Positions 27,250-38,300 are shown, numbered from the stretch's first letter. The stretch is DNA of 39,261 nt from Pseudomonadota bacterium (GCA_018970485.1 JAGWWH010000015.1:1-39261); one strand, 5' to 3'. A program made the numbers and translations. Notes: generated by a model not told the origin, from the letters alone.

Positions 27250-27826
27250 AAAAGTTAAGGTCGCAATTCTGATATCTGGTCGTGGAAGTAATATGCGAGC
27301 GCTTGTGCAGGCTTGTGAAAATCCAGAATTTCCGGCAGAAATTGTTTTGATTGTTTCAAATAAAAAAGATGCAGCGGGCTTGGAATTTGCGCGCGAAAAA
27401 AAAATTCCAACCGCAATATTTGATCACAAAAATTTTGCTTCGCGTGAAGATTTTGATAAAAAAATGAGCGAAGAAATTAGTAAATTTGGTACGGAAATAA
27501 TTTGTCTCGCCGGCTTCATGCGCTTGCTTTCTGCTTGGTTTGTAGAGCGTTGGTTTGATCGCTTAATTAACATCCATCCATCACTTCTTCCTGATTTTAA
27601 AGGTGCCGATGCGGTTGGCGATGCGATTAAAGCTGGTGCAAAAATTTCTGGCTGCACGGTGCATTTTGTGCGCGAAGAAATGGACTCGGGACCGATCATA
27701 TTGCAAGCCTCGGTTCCAGTAATAGATGGTGATTCGAAAGAAACTCTTGCTGCAAAAATTTTGCGTGAAGAGCATCGGATTTATCCCGAAAGTTTAAAAA
27801 TTATTTGTCAAAAAATTCTAAGTTAG
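27242..27826 (+). CDS. purN: Phosphoribosylglycinamide formyltransferase (PurN)
   Basis: Transfers a formyl group from 10-formyl-THF to GAR in purine biosynthesis. The 194-residue protein has ISGRGSNMRAL (residues 11-21), the catalytic NIHPSLLP (110-117, Asn110 and His112) and Asp148 in EEMDSGPII. The start codon is GTG at 27242, inside the end of the helicase gene with an 8-nt overlap, implying translational coupling. The peptide deformylase gene begins 2 nt after its stop. Confidence 0.94.
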   Translation: MSKKVKVAILISGRGSNMRALVQACENPEFPAEIVLIVSNKKDAAGLEFAREKKIPTAIFDHKNFASREDFDKKMSEEISKFGTEIICLAGFMRLLSAWFVERWFDRLINIHPSLLPDFKGADAVGDAIKAGAKISGCTVHFVREEMDSGPIILQASVPVIDGDSKETLAAKILREEHRIYPESLKIICQKILS

Positions 27827-27828
27827 AA

Positions 27829-28383
27829 ATGAAAACTCTTCCTTTAATCATCGCCCCCAATCCAATATTGAAGCAGATTTCCAAGCCTGTTGATACCATC
27901 GATAATGCTCTGCGTCACTTCTTAAAAGATATGGTTCAGACGATGTATTATGAGCAAGGAGTTGGCTTGGCAGCAGTGCAGGTTGGGGTTTTAAAAAGAA
28001 TTGTGGTGATTGATGTCGATTACAAAATAGAGGAAGATGACCACCACCATCACGGGGATCATTGCAATCACAATCACATCATCAATACCAACCCGCGCTA
28101 TTTTATTAATCCGGAAATTGTTGCATCCTCGAAAGAATTTTCTTCCTACAACGAAGGTTGTTTATCTTTTCCTGGTGCGCGTTCCGAGGTGAAGCGTCCC
28201 GATGTGGTTACGGTAAAATATCTTGATTTCAACGGACAGGAGAAAACAGAAAAGATGGAAGGACTTCTTGCCACTTGTATACAGCATGAAATTGATCATC
28301 TCAACGGCATCACTTTCGTTGATCATATTTCCAAAATAAAACGCGAAATGATCCTTAAAAAAATCAGAAAAAATCAGAGTTAA
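27829..28383 (+). CDS. def: Peptide deformylase with a His-rich insertion
   Basis: Removes the formyl group from nascent N-terminal fMet, using a bound Fe2+ or Zn2+. All three signatures are present: GVGLAAVQ (residues 44-51), EGCLS (109-113) and QHEIDH (152-157), giving metal ligands Cys111, His153 and His157. I start at the ATG at 27829 (184 residues); a TTG at 27805 overlapping purN is possible but adds nothing family-like. An unusual loop DDHHHHGDHCNHNH lies at about 70-83, between the strand IVVIDVDY and the strand YFINPEI, where normal deformylases have a short turn. It overlaps the next gene by 1 nt. Confidence 0.94.
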   Translation: MKTLPLIIAPNPILKQISKPVDTIDNALRHFLKDMVQTMYYEQGVGLAAVQVGVLKRIVVIDVDYKIEEDDHHHHGDHCNHNHIINTNPRYFINPEIVASSKEFSSYNEGCLSFPGARSEVKRPDVVTVKYLDFNGQEKTEKMEGLLATCIQHEIDHLNGITFVDHISKIKREMILKKIRKNQS

Positions 28384-29582
28384 TGAATTATTATCGTTAC
28401 AAGGCCATCAATAATGATGGCAAATATTCGAGTGGTAAAATGGCTGCAGAAAATCCTTCTGAGCTTGTGAGTTTACTGCGCGCTACTCAACTAGAGTTGG
28501 TCTCATTTAAAGAGGAAAAATCTGGTAGAAGTTTATTTGGAACTTCGATCAAACCAAAAGATGTCATTACTATTTTTGTGCACCTGGAGCAGTTGGAAAG
28601 AACGGGAGTTCCAATCGCTGAATCAATCCAAGATTTAGTTGAAAGTGCTGATTCCCAAGAGATCAAAACCCTGATGGGCGAAGTTGCAGAATCGATCAAA
28701 AATGGTAGTCTCTTCTCTGAGAGCTTAGCCAAGCATACTCATATTTTTAGCAATACTTACATCGGTTTGATTGCGATGGGAGAGAAGACGGGTAATCTTT
28801 CCAACGCTTTCACAAGTATTATTGATGACATCAAGTGGAGTATGGATATTAAGCGCAAAACCAGAAAAGCGACTACAGGCCCAATGTTTGGTATTCTCCT
28901 TATGTTTATTATTTTGGGAATCATGACTTCAGTTGTAGTGCCAAAGGTGACGGGTTTTTTAGCAACACAAGATATCAAACTTCCCATCGTTACTGTAGCT
29001 TTGATTGGCTTTTCTGACTTCGTGAAAGGAAATTGGTATTTCATCATTCTTACTCCTCCAATCGTTTTCACCGCAGTTAAAATCATGAGAAAATCCTCGG
29101 AAGAACTCGCTGTGATCATTGATGATTTTAAACTGAAACTACCGATTTTTGGTCCGATTATTAGCAAGATTGATGCGGCAAAATTTTGTCAGTTTTTTTC
29201 AATGACATTTAAAAGCGGTCTTGGCGTTCTGGAGTGTTTGGAAGCCTCTAGTGGTGTAATCAAAAATATGGCGATCAAAAAAAGTATTATCGCAGTGAAG
29301 CAGCAAGTTTCTGATGGACAATCCCTATCAAAATCAATCTCAGCGACAGGATACTTCCCAAATCTCGTGGTCAGAATGTTTAAGATTGGTGAGGAGAGCG
29401 GTAACATGGAAAGCGCTCTAAATAATATCAAATTCTTCTACGATCGTGAAATTAATGACTCGATCGATCGTTTGGTGGGAATGATTCAGCCTGCGATAAC
29501 CATCGTAATGGGTGGTATGATTGCTTGGATTACAATCGGCGTTTTTGGCCCGATTTATTCGACCTTCTCAAACATCAAATAA
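28383..29582 (+). CDS. Type II secretion / type IV pilus inner-membrane protein, GspF/PilC family
   Basis: Polytopic inner-membrane platform protein of type II secretion or type IV pili. The 399 residues contain two T2SSF domains (about 65-190 and 270-392), each with FxxxLxxLxxxGVP/GLG...E- and G-rich helices: HLEQLERTGVPIAESIQDLV, then FFSMTFKSGLGVLECLEASS, and GEKTGNLSNAF, then GEESGNMESAL. Three hydrophobic helices lie near 170-195, 220-240 and 365-390. Its start overlaps the def stop by 1 nt. No pilin, prepilin peptidase or ATPase gene is adjacent, so the rest of the machine must be encoded elsewhere. Confidence 0.92.
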   Translation: MNYYRYKAINNDGKYSSGKMAAENPSELVSLLRATQLELVSFKEEKSGRSLFGTSIKPKDVITIFVHLEQLERTGVPIAESIQDLVESADSQEIKTLMGEVAESIKNGSLFSESLAKHTHIFSNTYIGLIAMGEKTGNLSNAFTSIIDDIKWSMDIKRKTRKATTGPMFGILLMFIILGIMTSVVVPKVTGFLATQDIKLPIVTVALIGFSDFVKGNWYFIILTPPIVFTAVKIMRKSSEELAVIIDDFKLKLPIFGPIISKIDAAKFCQFFSMTFKSGLGVLECLEASSGVIKNMAIKKSIIAVKQQVSDGQSLSKSISATGYFPNLVVRMFKIGEESGNMESALNNIKFFYDREINDSIDRLVGMIQPAITIVMGGMIAWITIGVFGPIYSTFSNIK

Positions 29583-29624
29583 ACCACCTCTTACTAAAAT
29601 TTGAGATAAGTTTTTAAGAATAAA

Positions 29625-30269
29625 ATGGACCCAAAAAAACTTCGCGAAACTTTAGGATTATTTTCAACCGGCGTAATCATTGCCTGCGCGCGACGTAAAA
29701 ATTTTTTAGAAGAAAATTTCTTCTCGGAAAAATTTTTTATCGACAAAAATTTGGTCGGAAAATTTGAGGAATTTTGGCAAAACTTTTTGCAGGAAAATTC
29801 TTTTGCTAAAAAGTTTGAGAGCAAAATTTCCACGCAGAATTTTTTGGAAAAAATCAAAAAAATTTTCGCCGCCGAATTTTTTGGAATGACGATTAATTCA
29901 TTCACTTCTGTTTCTCTAAACCCTTCTCTGGTCTCTTTTTGCATCGATAATAAATCGGCAAACCTCAAATTTTTTAAGAAGAATCGTTACTTCTCTCTAA
30001 ATGTTTTAAGTCAAGAACAGCAAGGCTTGGCAACTGCTTTTGCTACGCCGAGAAATTCTAAAAAATGGGGAGTAGAGCCATATTTTTTTGGTCAAAAAGG
30101 AAATCCAATTTTTCAAAATTCTTTGGCATTTTTTGAATGCAAAAAACATCGCGTGATCAAGTGCGGAGATCATCACATCATCATCGGTGAAGTGCTAGAT
30201 TGCGGAAAAGTAAATGACGCAAAACCGCTGATTTATTATCGCGGTAAATTCGATTCTCTAAACAGTTAG
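29625..30269 (+). CDS. Flavin reductase family protein with a 60-residue low-complexity insertion
   Basis: An FMN-binding split-barrel reductase of the flavin reductase-like family, expected to reduce FMN/FAD with NAD(P)H for a partner monooxygenase. The start LRETLGLFSTGVIIACA, then FGMTINSFTSVSLNPSLVSF, CIDNKSANLKFF, YFSLNVLSQEQQ and GDHHIIIGEVLDCG are collinear with the family. Between ACARR (residue 24) and FFGMT (about 86) lies an extra stretch rich in Phe, Lys, Asn and Glu (NFLEENFFSEKFFIDKN and so on), absent from normal members, where about ten residues are expected. The corresponding DNA (29694-29880) is extremely AT-rich and palindrome-bearing. The 3' end overlaps the convergent oxidoreductase by 12 nt. 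Confidence 0.85.
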   Translation: MDPKKLRETLGLFSTGVIIACARRKNFLEENFFSEKFFIDKNLVGKFEEFWQNFLQENSFAKKFESKISTQNFLEKIKKIFAAEFFGMTINSFTSVSLNPSLVSFCIDNKSANLKFFKKNRYFSLNVLSQEQQGLATAFATPRNSKKWGVEPYFFGQKGNPIFQNSLAFFECKKHRVIKCGDHHIIIGEVLDCGKVNDAKPLIYYRGKFDSLNS

Positions 30270-31220
30270 AACCAGCGATCCCATGGTTTTACGACTTTCT
30301 AAATCTTTGTGCGCTTTGGCAAAATCTTTGAAGGCGTAAGTAGTAACTTTTGGTTTTAAAATCCCATCTTTCAGTCCAGCAAAAACTTCGTTAGCAGAAA
30401 GTGTGAGTTCGATACGATTCGATTTGTAGATGGATAGAGTAGGGCGTGTAAGATAAAGAGAATTCAGCAGTAATCGATTCAAATCGAGTTTCTCGTTATT
30501 CCCAGAAGATTCTCCAAAACTCACGCACATTCCCATCGGCCAAAGGCATTCCAAAGATTTTTCCAAAGTATCCTTTCCGACTGAATCGTAAACCAATCCA
30601 ACACCTTCGTGATTGGTGATTTTCGCCACCTCTTCGACAAAGTTTGTGTCTTTATAATTTATGACGTGATCGCAGCCATTTCCTTTGGCGAAAGATATTT
30701 TGTCATTTGATCCGACCGTACCAATAACCTCTAAACCAAGATGTTTAGCCCATTGGCAAACTAAATGACCAACTCCACCTGCAGCGGCGTGAACAAGAAT
30801 TTTTTTAGCACGAACTGAGATGTAAACCCGATGCAATAAAGTGTGAGCCATTAAGCCTTTAAGCAAAGATCCGGCGACTTGCACATCAGTTAATTCTTGG
30901 GGAGGAAGAACCAAATGACGCTGATCAATCACACGTTTTTCGGCGTAAGCACCAATGCCTCCCGTGGCATAAGCAACACGCTCTCCAGCTTTGTAACTAG
31001 TAACCCCTTCGCCAACTGCCTCGATAATTCCACATGCCTCCATACCAAGAATTGCAGGCGTTTTGGAGAGGTGGTATTGATTACGAAGAAAACAAATATC
31101 GAAAAAATTTACGCCGATTGCGGTTTGCCTGATTAATACTTCACCTTTTTTTGGTTTTGGATCTTCAAGTTTTTCAATTTTTAAGCTGCCACCAGCGCTG
31201 TTTAGAACAATTGCTTGCAT
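30258..31220 (-). CDS. Quinone oxidoreductase, zinc-independent MDR superfamily
   Basis: An NADPH-dependent oxidoreductase of 320 residues. MQAIVLNSAGGSLKIEKLED starts the GroES-like domain; IGVNFFDICFLRNQYH and ILGMEACGIIEAVGEGV are typical of the QOR branch without catalytic zinc. The Rossmann part has VHAAAGGVGHLVCQWAKHLG and GTVGSNDKISFAK, and KDFAKAHKDLESRKTMGSLV closes the protein. The ATG at 31218-31220 is chosen; the frame is open to 31400, but that leader overlaps the divergent exonuclease. It probably reduces quinones or reactive enones. It overlaps the flavin reductase tail-to-tail. Confidence 0.9.
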   Translation of the reverse strand: MQAIVLNSAGGSLKIEKLEDPKPKKGEVLIRQTAIGVNFFDICFLRNQYHLSKTPAILGMEACGIIEAVGEGVTSYKAGERVAYATGGIGAYAEKRVIDQRHLVLPPQELTDVQVAGSLLKGLMAHTLLHRVYISVRAKKILVHAAAGGVGHLVCQWAKHLGLEVIGTVGSNDKISFAKGNGCDHVINYKDTNFVEEVAKITNHEGVGLVYDSVGKDTLEKSLECLWPMGMCVSFGESSGNNEKLDLNRLLLNSLYLTRPTLSIYKSNRIELTLSANEVFAGLKDGILKPKVTTYAFKDFAKAHKDLESRKTMGSLVLTV

Positions 31221-31282
31221 TGTTTTTGGGAGATTTTGAGTTTTGAGGAAATGACACGAATTCCAACTACGAGAGGGCACAA

Positions 31283-32089
31283 ATGCAACATCAAAATCTC
31301 TTTGTTTTCGACATCGAAACAATTCCAGATCTAAACGCAGCAAGAAATTTGCTCGATTTTTCGGACGGCTCCACGACTGAATTGCGCGAGGGTTTAACAA
31401 AATATCATCTTGATCTAACTGATCAAAAAAACTCCTTTTTGCGCCAACCTTTCCATCAAGTGGTTTCGATTAGTTTTTTAGAAGCAGAGATAGTTCGCGA
31501 TTTTAGCGGACAGGAATTTTATCGCTTGATCGATATTCGCTCCGGCGGCGATTTACAAAGCTCGGAGGTTGATCTGATTCGCGGATTTTTTACTCATCTC
31601 AAAAAGAATTTTTCACGTTTAGTAAGTTTTAACGGCAAAGGTTTTGATCTTCCGGTGCTAAAATATGCAGCGATGAAAAATGAAGTTGAAGCCTCGTGGC
31701 TCTACAAAAAAGGCGATAAATGGAATAATTATTCTCAGCGTTATTCGCTCGATTGGCATTGCGATTTAGTCGATGCTTTTTCTGATTTTGGCGCTTCCGC
31801 AAAAGTAAAAATGAATGAACTTTGTGCTGCTTTTAATTTACCGGGAAAGATTGGTGTCGATGGCTCGCAAGTGATGCAAATGTTTGATGAGGGCAAGTTG
31901 CAAGAAATCCGTGATTATTGCGAAACTGATGTGATTAACACCTATTTGCTCTACCTAGTTTATCAGCATCACAACGGCACTCTTTCGAAAGAATCATTAG
32001 TGAAATGCAAAGAAAATCTGCGCGAATTTTTAGAAGAAAGAGCGTCGGATAAAAAACATTTCAGAGAATTTTTAGGAGCTTGGAGATAA
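31283..32089 (+). CDS. 3'-5' exonuclease, PolB-like DEDDy family
   Basis: A 268-residue stand-alone proofreading-type exonuclease. Exo I is VFDIETIPD (Asp10, Glu12), Exo II is SFNGKGFDLPVL (Asp122), and Exo III is DYCETDVINTYLL (Tyr212, Asp216), which completes the DEDDy metal-binding set. It matches the predicted 3'-5' exonuclease related to the exonuclease domain of PolB. Substrate and pathway are unknown; a role in repair is likely. It is divergent from the oxidoreductase and followed by the repeat-rich gap before the haemagglutinin gene. Confidence 0.88.
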   Translation: MQHQNLFVFDIETIPDLNAARNLLDFSDGSTTELREGLTKYHLDLTDQKNSFLRQPFHQVVSISFLEAEIVRDFSGQEFYRLIDIRSGGDLQSSEVDLIRGFFTHLKKNFSRLVSFNGKGFDLPVLKYAAMKNEVEASWLYKKGDKWNNYSQRYSLDWHCDLVDAFSDFGASAKVKMNELCAAFNLPGKIGVDGSQVMQMFDEGKLQEIRDYCETDVINTYLLYLVYQHHNGTLSKESLVKCKENLREFLEERASDKKHFREFLGAWR

Positions 32090-32125
32090 AGAAGAATTTT
32101 GTCACCGCCGCCTAATCAACATTTC

Positions 32126-32177
32126 CGCCGGTTGAGCCTTGGTTTGAGCGGAGTCGAAACCCAAGGCTCAACCGGCG
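32126..32177. repeat. 17-bp perfect inverted repeat downstream of the exonuclease
   Basis: The arms CGCCGGTTGAGCCTTGG (32126-32142) and CCAAGGCTCAACCGGCG (32161-32177) are perfectly complementary around an 18-nt loop containing GAGCGGAGTCGAAAC. The loop resembles the TGAGCGGAGTCGAA core of dispersed repeats in many bacteria. It may act as an RNA-stabilising or terminating hairpin, although a T run is lacking. Confidence 0.85.
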
Positions 32178-32205
32178 TGATGAAGTATTAGCACTTACTT
32201 TCCAT

Positions 32206-32234
32206 GTCATCCCTGTGAAAGCGGGGATCTAGGA
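32206..32234 (+). repeat. Dispersed repeat, GTCATCCCCGCG..GGGATC family (diverged copy)
   Basis: GTCATCCCTGTGAAAGCGGG followed by GATCTAGGA is a diverged copy of the element at 22046-22074. Together with the inverted repeat at 32126-32177 it fills much of the 260-nt gap before the haemagglutinin gene. I see no convincing promoter in the remaining 115 nt (32235-32349), which is unusually T- and C-rich. Confidence 0.65.
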
Positions 32235-32349
32235 GTGGTGAAGCATCCTCAGTCAAGACGGTTTAAAAATTTCCCTTGCAACTTTTCCCTACTTTCACTT
32301 TTTTCCCCGCCTCACTTTTTCACCAAACACACAAACCCTTTCCCCGTCG

Positions 32350-35300
32350 ATGCTTCACCGCATTATTTCCTACCTCACCTTAGCCTCGTTTCTTTTTGCG
32401 CAGTTTTTTTCCTTTGGGATTGCCTATGCAGACGATCTACCAATCACTCCTGACGGAACGACAAGCACTTTTGTCACGCAAACCGCTTCCGGGATCGATC
32501 AGATAAACATCGCCGCTCCCAACTCCTCCGGCCTTTCGCACAATAAGTTTACTGATTACAACGTTAACACTTCAGGACAGATTCTTAACAACTTCTCTGG
32601 CTCCCCAACTGATGTTACCGCAACGCAAATTGGTGGATTAGTCACTGCTAACTCCAATCTCTCAACTTCCGGCTCAGCCTCAATAATCCTCAACGAAGTC
32701 ACCTCAAACAACGTCTCTCAACTTCTTGGTTACACAGAAATCGCTGGAGCTAGAGCAGATCTCATCATCGCCAATCCCAACGGAATCACTTGCGCTGGCT
32801 GTGGATTTATCAATGTCTCTCGTTTGGGAATAATCGGTGGTAAAAGCGAGTTTGATGCGAGTGGCAATTTAGGATTCGAACTCACCGAAACCGCCAATAC
32901 CCAATTAGCTATTCCAATCATCACAATCTCTGGCTTAGGTCTAGACGCCTCAACCACCACCTCCGCTGATATTGTCGCTTCAGGAGTAAAGTTAATCTCA
33001 AGCATCTACGGCGGAACCGACACCGATCTCACCATTCAAACCGGAGACGGAAAATACGATTACACCTCCAAATCAATCACCTCCAGCACCACATACCAAG
33101 CACCAAGCACCACCGAACCCCTATTTGCCATCGACGCTTCAAACCTAGCTAAAATCCAATCCGGCCGAATCTTCCTCATCGCCACTAAAGAAGGTTTAGG
33201 AGTAAACATGGCCGCAGAAATACTTGCCGGAAACTCCGTTCAAATCGATGCCAATGGTGATGTTTATTATTCTAACATCAGTGCAGGAGAATCGGTTGAT
33301 ATTAAATCCTCCAGTCACGCTGAGCTCGTCGAAGCGGCTAGCGTCATCGCTCCAACTATCACTATTGAGGCGGATGAGTTGAATAACTCCGGACTCCTCC
33401 TTGCTAATAACCAATATTTGACGGTTAATAGTTTGGCTAATTCTGGCGGAATTTTTTCCACCGCTCTTCTCGACATCAACCTCAACGGCAATGATTACAA
33501 CATCACCGAAGGAGAGTTATTAGCTAATCAACTCAAAATCACCGCCAGAAACATCACCAATAATATCAATCTCTACGCTTCCGATTCCTTATCTCTAACT
33601 GCTTCTGCAGACATCACCAACTACGGAGAAATCGCCTCCGTTGGCACTCAAACTCTAACCGCGAATAACCTCACAAATAACTCGATGATCACTTCAGGAG
33701 GTGATCTCGATTTTATCATCACCAACGATCTCACTAATAACCGCCTCTCCACAATTCTCGCGATGGGTGACGTCTCCGTAAAATCCTCCGAAGCAGGAGA
33801 TGACGGTCTCTACAAGATTAATAATTTCCTCAACAACTCCGCTCACATCGAATCCTTCGCGGGAAATATCGCGATTAATGCCAAGGATTTTACTAATAAA
33901 AGGGATGCTCAAGATCTGGGGATAGCCACCGTTACAAAAACCGAAGAGAATAAAGTTTGGTATGAAGATGAGGAAAGATTTTATGAGCACGGCGAGTATG
34001 CCTCAGACCCAATCTATCGCGTCAATCATGGCTTCAGTGGCATAGACTTCAGCAAATCAACCGATCTTCCTTACTACGAAAATATCGCCTACACCCTTTA
34101 CGACGGCAGAGGCGGCGCCAGTCACTACGATTCCTTCATTAGAAAAATCACCCAAATCAAAAACCAAGCCGACGAGAATAACAAAAACTCCACCATCCAA
34201 GCCGCGGGAAATCTCATCATTAACTCTGATCAACTAACCAACAGCAACGCTGAAATAACCGCCTTCAATGACATCAACATCACCACTGATACCCTCAACA
34301 ACAAATCCACCGCCATCAAATCCACCTTCCGCCACTATTGCGGAGCAATAGACGGTGTCTGCATTCTCTACAAAATTACCTACGACGAAAGTGGAAATAA
34401 AATCTACACCGAGAGCGGCGGCTTCTACACCGAGCTTGGAGAATATTACGAATTCGAATCCACCTCATCCTTCATCCCTTCACTCATCACCGCTAAAAAC
34501 AATCTCACCATAACCGCTCCCACCAAGGTCGATAATGGCGAAGATCAAGGATTGGAAACAGAGGATTCTGCTCTTACCAATCAAAGCGATTTCTCAACCG
34601 CAGATGCCTTCACCGATGACGATTTGAATGACTTAATCACTAATGGAAATCTCACGGATCTAACCGATCTCACCAACCAACTAAGCGATTCTCTCTTCGC
34701 CAAAAACCCCACTCCATCTCCTCTTGCACCCCTCTACGAAACTCGCTCCCAGTTCCTCGATCAAAGCCAATTCAAAGGCTCCGATTACTATTTTAGCATA
34801 ATCGGCTACGATCCTGACACCGTTAATCACACCATCCTAATCGGCGACAATTTCTTCACCTACAAACTAATCGAGAAACAACTCGCCGAGATCAACCGCG
34901 CCTCCGGAAATTCTTTCTTCAGCAGCTCTTCGAATATTCTGATTAAGGAGTTAATGGACAATGCTCTCGAACTTAAAACCGATCTCGCCCTCACTTCCAA
35001 CATCACTCTCTCCAAAGACATCGTAAACAACCTCAAGAAGAGCGTGGTCTGGTTCGAAGAAATCACTCTCGCCGATGGCACGAAAGTCTTAGCTCCGAAA
35101 GTTTATCTCTCCCAAACAGACCGAGCCACCATCGCCTCCAATCAAAACACCAACACCTCCGGAGCGATAATTTCTGCTAAGAATCTCTCGATTAACTCCG
35201 GAGACTTTAACAACTCCGGTTTAATCATCGCGAGTAATGATCTCTCGATTACAACCAGCAACAACCTCACTAACTCAGGAATACTCAAAGCTGGGAATGA

Positions 35301-38300
35301 CCTTACTCTTAACACAAGTTACGGCGATTTAATCTCTTCTCCATCTCTCATCAAACTAGCCGCAATCTCTGCTACAAATAACCTAACCCTAAACTCCGCG
35401 AGAAATCTCACTCTGAGTAACACACTTCTAACTTCGGGGAATAAACTTACTCTGAACTCAGTAGGAGACATCAACATCAGTAACAATCGGGGGAGCGTTT
35501 CTTCCATCATGCTTCGACAAGCTCAGCATGACTCCAAAGCAGTCACTCAGAATGACTCCGAAGCAGTCACTCTGAGCCTGTCGAAGAGTGGCGTAAGTTC
35601 ATCTTCAGTCTCTTCTTTATCTTCAATCTCTCCCACCTCCTCAATCTCCTCCACCTCTTCAACAACAACCTCCGATCTCAAAGACAATGCCGCAACTGCG
35701 AGAAGTGCAGCCATCTTCAATGCTGGCACTGACATCGAGATCAACTCCGGCGGATCCATCAACATCGCTAACAACTACTCCCAAGCCGGAGGCTCAATCT
35801 TCTTAAACGCAGTAGGAGACATCAACAACTCCAACTACGTAATCCAAGCTGACAATAACGTGGTAATGACCGCCACCAACATCAACAACATCTCAACCGC
35901 CACCACCGCAGCACAAGCCACATTAAACCCAACATCAATCGAAGCTGGAGCAATGGTCTCCCTAGATGCTGCCAACAACATCACCAACATCGGTGCTACG
36001 ATTAAAGGTGGAGATCTCGTCTACTTAACCGCAGGCAACAACATCGTGAACAAGGCCCTAATCGAGTACAACATCAACGGAGAGAAAACCTACAGCTCAG
36101 GATTATCCTCAACCCAAACCGCATCCAACTTCACCACCTCAACACTAGATGACACAGGAACAAGCACCAGCGACACCAATCTCCTTAACTCCAACGCTAA
36201 TTACATCAGATCTAACTTAATCGCGCAGGGATCAATCGAATCAGAAGGCAACATCGTGTTAGTTGCAGGGAATAACCTCAATAACATCGGAAGTAAAATC
36301 ACCAGCACGGGATCAACACTTCTTGAGGCCACTAATGGAGATGTTAACATTACTACCTCAATCTTAAGAGACAGAACCGTTGAATCCGGCGGAAGTAGAA
36401 GAAGAAGCTGGACGAGAACGACGGACACAACAACTAATCTTGAGTCAGAGATTACTAGTGGAGGGGATCTTTATTTAACGAGTGGCGCAAACGACATCAA
36501 TATCACCGGATCAAGTCTCACCTCAACCAACAACACCGAAATCACCGCTGCAAATGATGTGAATATTTACGCGGCGCAGAACACATCTTACAATTCTTTC
36601 TCGAGTTCGAAGAAGGGACTAACTTCGCAATCAACTTCATCTTCTGTCTCTGGTTCAGTCACAAACATTCTCTCCGAACTAACTGCGGGCGATGATCTTT
36701 CAATCACCTCAAACACCGGAAACATCAACCTAATCGGAACAAAATTAACTGCCACAAATGCAGCTCTCAAATCGGCCGATGAAGTCAATATTTATTCAGT
36801 TGCCGACACTAGTTATTCTTATTCGCAGAGATCGAGATCGAATGGTTTAGGTGGATTAACTTCGGCGATTCTCACGCCAATTGGTGAATCTCTAGTTCAA
36901 GGACTTCCAGTTATGGGTACTCTTCTAACCGGCGATCTCAGTTCTTCTTCCGCCGTTGCACAAAATCAAAAACTTACCAACCAACTCGCCAACATCAACG
37001 TCACCGGCGATCTCACTCTCACTTCCAACAACGACATGAATCTAGTTGGAACCAGCCTATCCGGCGATTCCGCTTCTCTCACTTCCACAACAGGCGACAT
37101 CAACATCGCTAACGTCAAAGACAGTGAATATAGCTACAGCGATTCAAAAAACTCTCGTGTAACCGCAAGTTCAATCATTGCTGGAGAGATCCAGTATGCT
37201 TTCGCTTTAGCATCTTCGGCTGTAACTTTCCTTAACCCAACTCTCCTTCCCGATCAGAAGGCCTCTAAAATAAAAGATAATTACGACTCAGTTAAAGAAC
37301 TCCCGCAACGTCAAGAAACCCACATCAGAGAATCTCAAGACGAAACCATCATTGCCTCAACTCTCAACTTCAACAACCTCACTCTAAACTCTGGAAGTGA
37401 CACCAACATCACTAGCTCAAGTTTAATCACAAACTCTGGTGATCTCTCAATAAATTCTTCAGGCTCAACCAACATCCTAACCGCCACAGAAAACGACTTC
37501 ACCAACTCCTTCGATTCCAAAAAAACCCCAAGCATCTACGCCGCAATTGGCAATGGCATCACCCAAACCTTCAACTCTGCGATGCCTAACTTCGGTCATT
37601 CAGGAAGTGATGAGACGAGTAATAATAAGCTAGAAGAACTCGCTTACGACACTGATTCGTTTAGATCTTCCAACAGCACTTCAACCAACATCGCGAGCAC
37701 TCTAAATTCTTCGGGAGACCTCAACATCACCTCAACAAACAACAACCTAATCAGCGGCAGTTCTCTCGACGCTAACAACATCACCATCACCGCAACTAAC
37801 GGAACGAATATAATCACCTCTGTTGCCGACACCTCATCCACCTCAACAAGTTCAACCTCACAAGACTACGCCAATGCTTCATTGGAGTATAATCGCGGCA
37901 GAGCCTCAGCTAACTCGAATTCAGAAGTTGCTGAGAACACAACTACTACGACTACAACTACTCAAAAACAAAGCGAACTCACTGCAGCAAACAACATTAC
38001 AATAACCTCTAAAGACGATCTCAGCATCTTGAGTAGTAATTTAACTACAGACTCGGGAGCGATCTCTTTAACCAGTAGTGAAGGAAACGTAAACATCCTT
38101 GCTCTTGCCAACACAACATCGACAACAAGCGAAACTAAAACCGGAACTCAAACTTTAAGTGCCGGCATCGGCAACGCCCATGTTGACACCGCCTATGCCG
38201 CTGATGATTTAGTCAAAGCAGGCAAAGCTTTTAAAGATGCTAAAACCGATCTCAATCACATGGAAACCCTCTATAAAAATGGCCAAGCAGACAAAGAAGC

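Noticed and set aside
32126-32234. CRISPR-like repeat cluster before the haemagglutinin gene
   Set aside because: There is one inverted repeat and one unrelated repeat copy, with no regularly spaced direct repeats.
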